Below are positions 6,294-7,197 of a DNA stretch of 7,197 nt, one piece after another; positions within the stretch are counted from its first letter, which is position 1; the number at the start of each line of letters is the position of its first letter. Location of the stretch: NCBI GenBank assembly GCA_023136725.1, contig JAGLQR010000083.1:1-7197 (forward strand). The letters run 5' to 3'. This stretch comes from Candidatus Aminicenantota bacterium (lineage in GTDB: Bacteria > Acidobacteriota > Aminicenantia > UBA2199). The notes under the pieces are model-generated. The model was not told where the DNA came from and did no database searches. It saw only the letters and a program-made list of their open reading frames with translations. The translations under genes and the position numbers were made by a program.

Positions 6294-6554
6294 TTATTTC
6301 TTACCGAATTTTGTGACAAGAAAATTATAGATTGACGCAAAGATAGCTCCACCGATCAGCCCATCAAAAAATCCCCAGAGGAACCCGATAAGACTCCCTG
6401 AAAAACTGAGGTTATACCCTCTGTATATTTTCCCGATCACAGTGGGATTAAAATTAGACCCATCAAGAAGGATCTTCCACCAGGTGAGAAAAAGAAGCCC
6501 GAAACCAATGGTAATCGCACATGTAATTGCAAACGCCTTTACATTTAATTTCAT
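6294..6554 (-). CDS. Small two-helix membrane protein of the family labelled 'bacteriophage holin'
   Basis: The protein has 86 residues and two strong membrane segments, about 8-27 (AFAITCAITIGFGLLFLTWW) and 54-79. They are joined by a loop with G41-K-I-Y-R-G-Y. The second helix contains W60-G-F-F-D-G-L-I-G-G-A. I recall this pattern (MKLNVKAFA..., IYRGY, DGLIGGAIFA) from a conserved bacterial family labelled phage holin. No phage gene is nearby, so a true holin role is doubtful; a general inner-membrane protein is at least as likely. GGAGG lies 6 nt before the ATG. It follows the lipoprotein gene by 88 nt on the same strand and converges on the propeller gene with a 12-nt gap. No terminator is evident in that gap, only a T8 run (6288-6295) without a stem. 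Confidence 0.75.
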   Translation of the reverse strand: MKLNVKAFAITCAITIGFGLLFLTWWKILLDGSNFNPTVIGKIYRGYNLSFSGSLIGFLWGFFDGLIGGAIFASIYNFLVTKFGKK

Positions 6555-6600
6555 TTAATACCTCCAGCTTAATTTTTATTAATACTTAATATTTTATTGA

Positions 6601-6628
6601 ATTAAAAAAAAAAATCAATAAGATTCAA
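6601..6628 (-). promoter_or_regulatory. Candidate promoter for the two-helix membrane protein gene
   Basis: On the minus strand TTGAAT (6628-6623) and TTTAAT (6606-6601) are 16 nt apart. This is the same -35 hexamer and spacing as the candidate clpB promoter. The spacer contains a run of 11 T (A on the plus strand, 6604-6614) that runs into the -10 box. The predicted start near 6594 gives a leader of about 40 nt. The region is extremely AT-rich, so chance is a real possibility. Confidence 0.3.
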
Positions 6629-6642
6629 GACATGAAATTGAC

Positions 6643-7032
6643 TTATCTGGTAGCGATCCAGGTTCCGGCCAGATTGACATTCGGGAACAATGTATAATGA
6701 TAAGAAAAGGTTCCCTGCATATTGTTATCATCTGTTATCGTTCCTGTTGCATTTAATACAAGCACATCATTATAATCGTCTTCCAATTGAGCTGAAAAGG
6801 TTATCACTGAACCATTCACCTGATAAGTACCCATTTCACCAAACAGTATATTATTCACGGTTCCCGACGATTTTGAACCGATAAAAGTAATAAGCCCCTC
6901 AGCCGGCACTCCGACTATGTAAAAAGTAATGTTCCAGGTCCCTGTAATGTCATAAGTTGTTTTACATCCTGTATTAAAGATACCTGAAAAAATAAATATA
7001 AGTGATAGAATCAAAATTAATGATCTTTTCAT
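6643..7032 (-). CDS. Small lipoprotein with a lipocalin-like GTW beta pattern, function unknown
   Basis: The 129-residue protein begins with a lipoprotein signal: K2-R3, hydrophobic 4-18, then N20-T-G-C23, with C23 the predicted lipidated residue. The mature part is short, beta-rich and glycine/threonine-rich. Its motifs I29-T-G-T-W33, G68-T-Y-Q-V-N-G-S-V-I-T-F, G97-T-I-T and G107-T-F-S, ending G123-T-W-I-A-T-R, resemble the strand pattern of small lipocalin-like envelope proteins. There are no catalytic motifs and I do not recognise a named family. The start is firm: GGAGG stands 6 nt upstream. The ATG overlaps the stop of the preceding gene as ATGA, so translation is probably coupled. It probably sits in the outer membrane facing the periplasm or surface, but localisation is inferred. 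Confidence 0.8.
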   Translation of the reverse strand: MKRSLILILSLIFIFSGIFNTGCKTTYDITGTWNITFYIVGVPAEGLITFIGSKSSGTVNNILFGEMGTYQVNGSVITFSAQLEDDYNDVLVLNATGTITDDNNMQGTFSYHYTLFPNVNLAGTWIATR

Positions 7033-7197
7033 TTAACTCCTCCGTTTTTGTTATTATATAAGCGTTTTTTTTCAACTTTCAGAACTGTCTGTGCCAGATA
7101 CCACCGTAAAAGAGGCCCGAACATTTTAGCGGCAAAAACCGTCATCTTTCCTGAAAATGTCGGGATTACCTGAAACTTCTCTTTTTCGATTCCCCTG
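7029..7197 (-). CDS. C-terminal fragment of a probable short-chain dehydrogenase/reductase (enters from the right edge)
   Basis: An open frame runs from the right edge to a TGA at 7031-7029 and encodes 55 residues. They begin RGIEKEKFQVIPTFSGKMTV and end VEKKRLYNNKNGGVK. The pattern GIEKEKFQVIP followed by a basic, amphipathic tail with FGPLLRWYLAQTV resembles the C-terminal end of SDR oxidoreductases, including the 3-ketosphinganine-reductase-like type. The Rossmann fold and YxxxK catalytic site would lie outside the window, so the call is tentative. The frame is supported as coding because its last codons contain the ribosome site of the lipoprotein gene and the two overlap by ATGA, a typical operon junction. 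It is probably the upstream gene of a minus-strand unit with the lipoprotein. Confidence 0.6.
   Translation of the reverse strand, partial: RGIEKEKFQVIPTFSGKMTVFAAKMFGPLLRWYLAQTVLKVEKKRLYNNKNGGVK
7037..7043 (-). promoter_or_regulatory. Ribosome binding site of the lipoprotein gene, inside the upstream reading frame
   Basis: GGAGGAG on the minus strand lies within the last codons (Gly-Gly-Val) of the upstream dehydrogenase-like gene and about 6 nt before the lipoprotein ATG. It fixes that start and supports translational coupling. Confidence 0.8.

Noticed and set aside
6282..6300. T8 run in the 12-nt gap between the propeller and two-helix genes as a terminator
   Set aside because: No convincing GC-rich stem precedes the T run on the plus strand, and none is found for the opposite strand.
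1..7197. CRISPR array, tRNA/rRNA genes, transposase, integrase or phage structural genes
   Set aside because: No regularly spaced repeats, cloverleaf-like segments or signature proteins of these elements were seen on either strand.

Overview
The window looks like a chromosomal piece from a Gram-negative-type bacterium. It encodes two lipoproteins with lipoboxes and one exported beta-propeller protein. Most genes have strong Shine-Dalgarno sequences (GGAGG or AGGAG about 6 nt before the start), which argues against a typical Bacteroidota member. The low-to-moderate GC content, a large Asp-box (Vps10/sortilin-type) propeller protein, a small two-helix 'holin-like' protein and a REP-like TTCGACAAGCTCAG hairpin fit little-cultured anaerobic lineages of environmental metagenomes. 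The phylum cannot be fixed from this sequence. No phage, transposase, tRNA, rRNA or CRISPR is present.

Layout: (1) 1-62, the N-terminal codons of a clpB-like gene running off the left edge (minus). (2) 63-186, a divergent control region with two interlocked promoter candidates. (3) 187-1248 (+), a class II aldolase-like protein whose N-terminal half appears to be a second, degenerate copy of part of the aldolase fold. (4) 1249-2399 (minus), a two-gene unit: nadA (quinolinate synthase, a 4Fe-4S enzyme) followed 14 nt later by a stand-alone NifU C-terminal (Nfu) Fe-S carrier. The aldolase and nfu stop codons abut with no gap. (5) 2400-2585, intergenic, with a good sigma70-like nadA promoter and a pair of inverted REP-like hairpins. 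(6) 2586-3566 (minus), a secreted lipoprotein esterase of the LpqC/PHB-depolymerase-like family. (7) 3600-6281 (+), an 893-residue exported Asp-box propeller protein, divergent from the esterase across a very short gap. (8) 6294-7197 (minus), a probable operon: the C-terminus of a probable short-chain dehydrogenase, a small lipoprotein overlapping it by ATGA, and a small two-helix membrane protein.

How the genes may work together: NadA needs a 4Fe-4S cluster and the adjacent Nfu protein is a plausible supplier. The esterase and the propeller protein are both envelope or exported proteins sharing one divergent control region, so co-regulation is possible but not shown. The rest looks like ordinary housekeeping and envelope genes. 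The observations most worth checking are the duplicated, decayed aldolase architecture and the REP-like paired hairpins with covarying stems.
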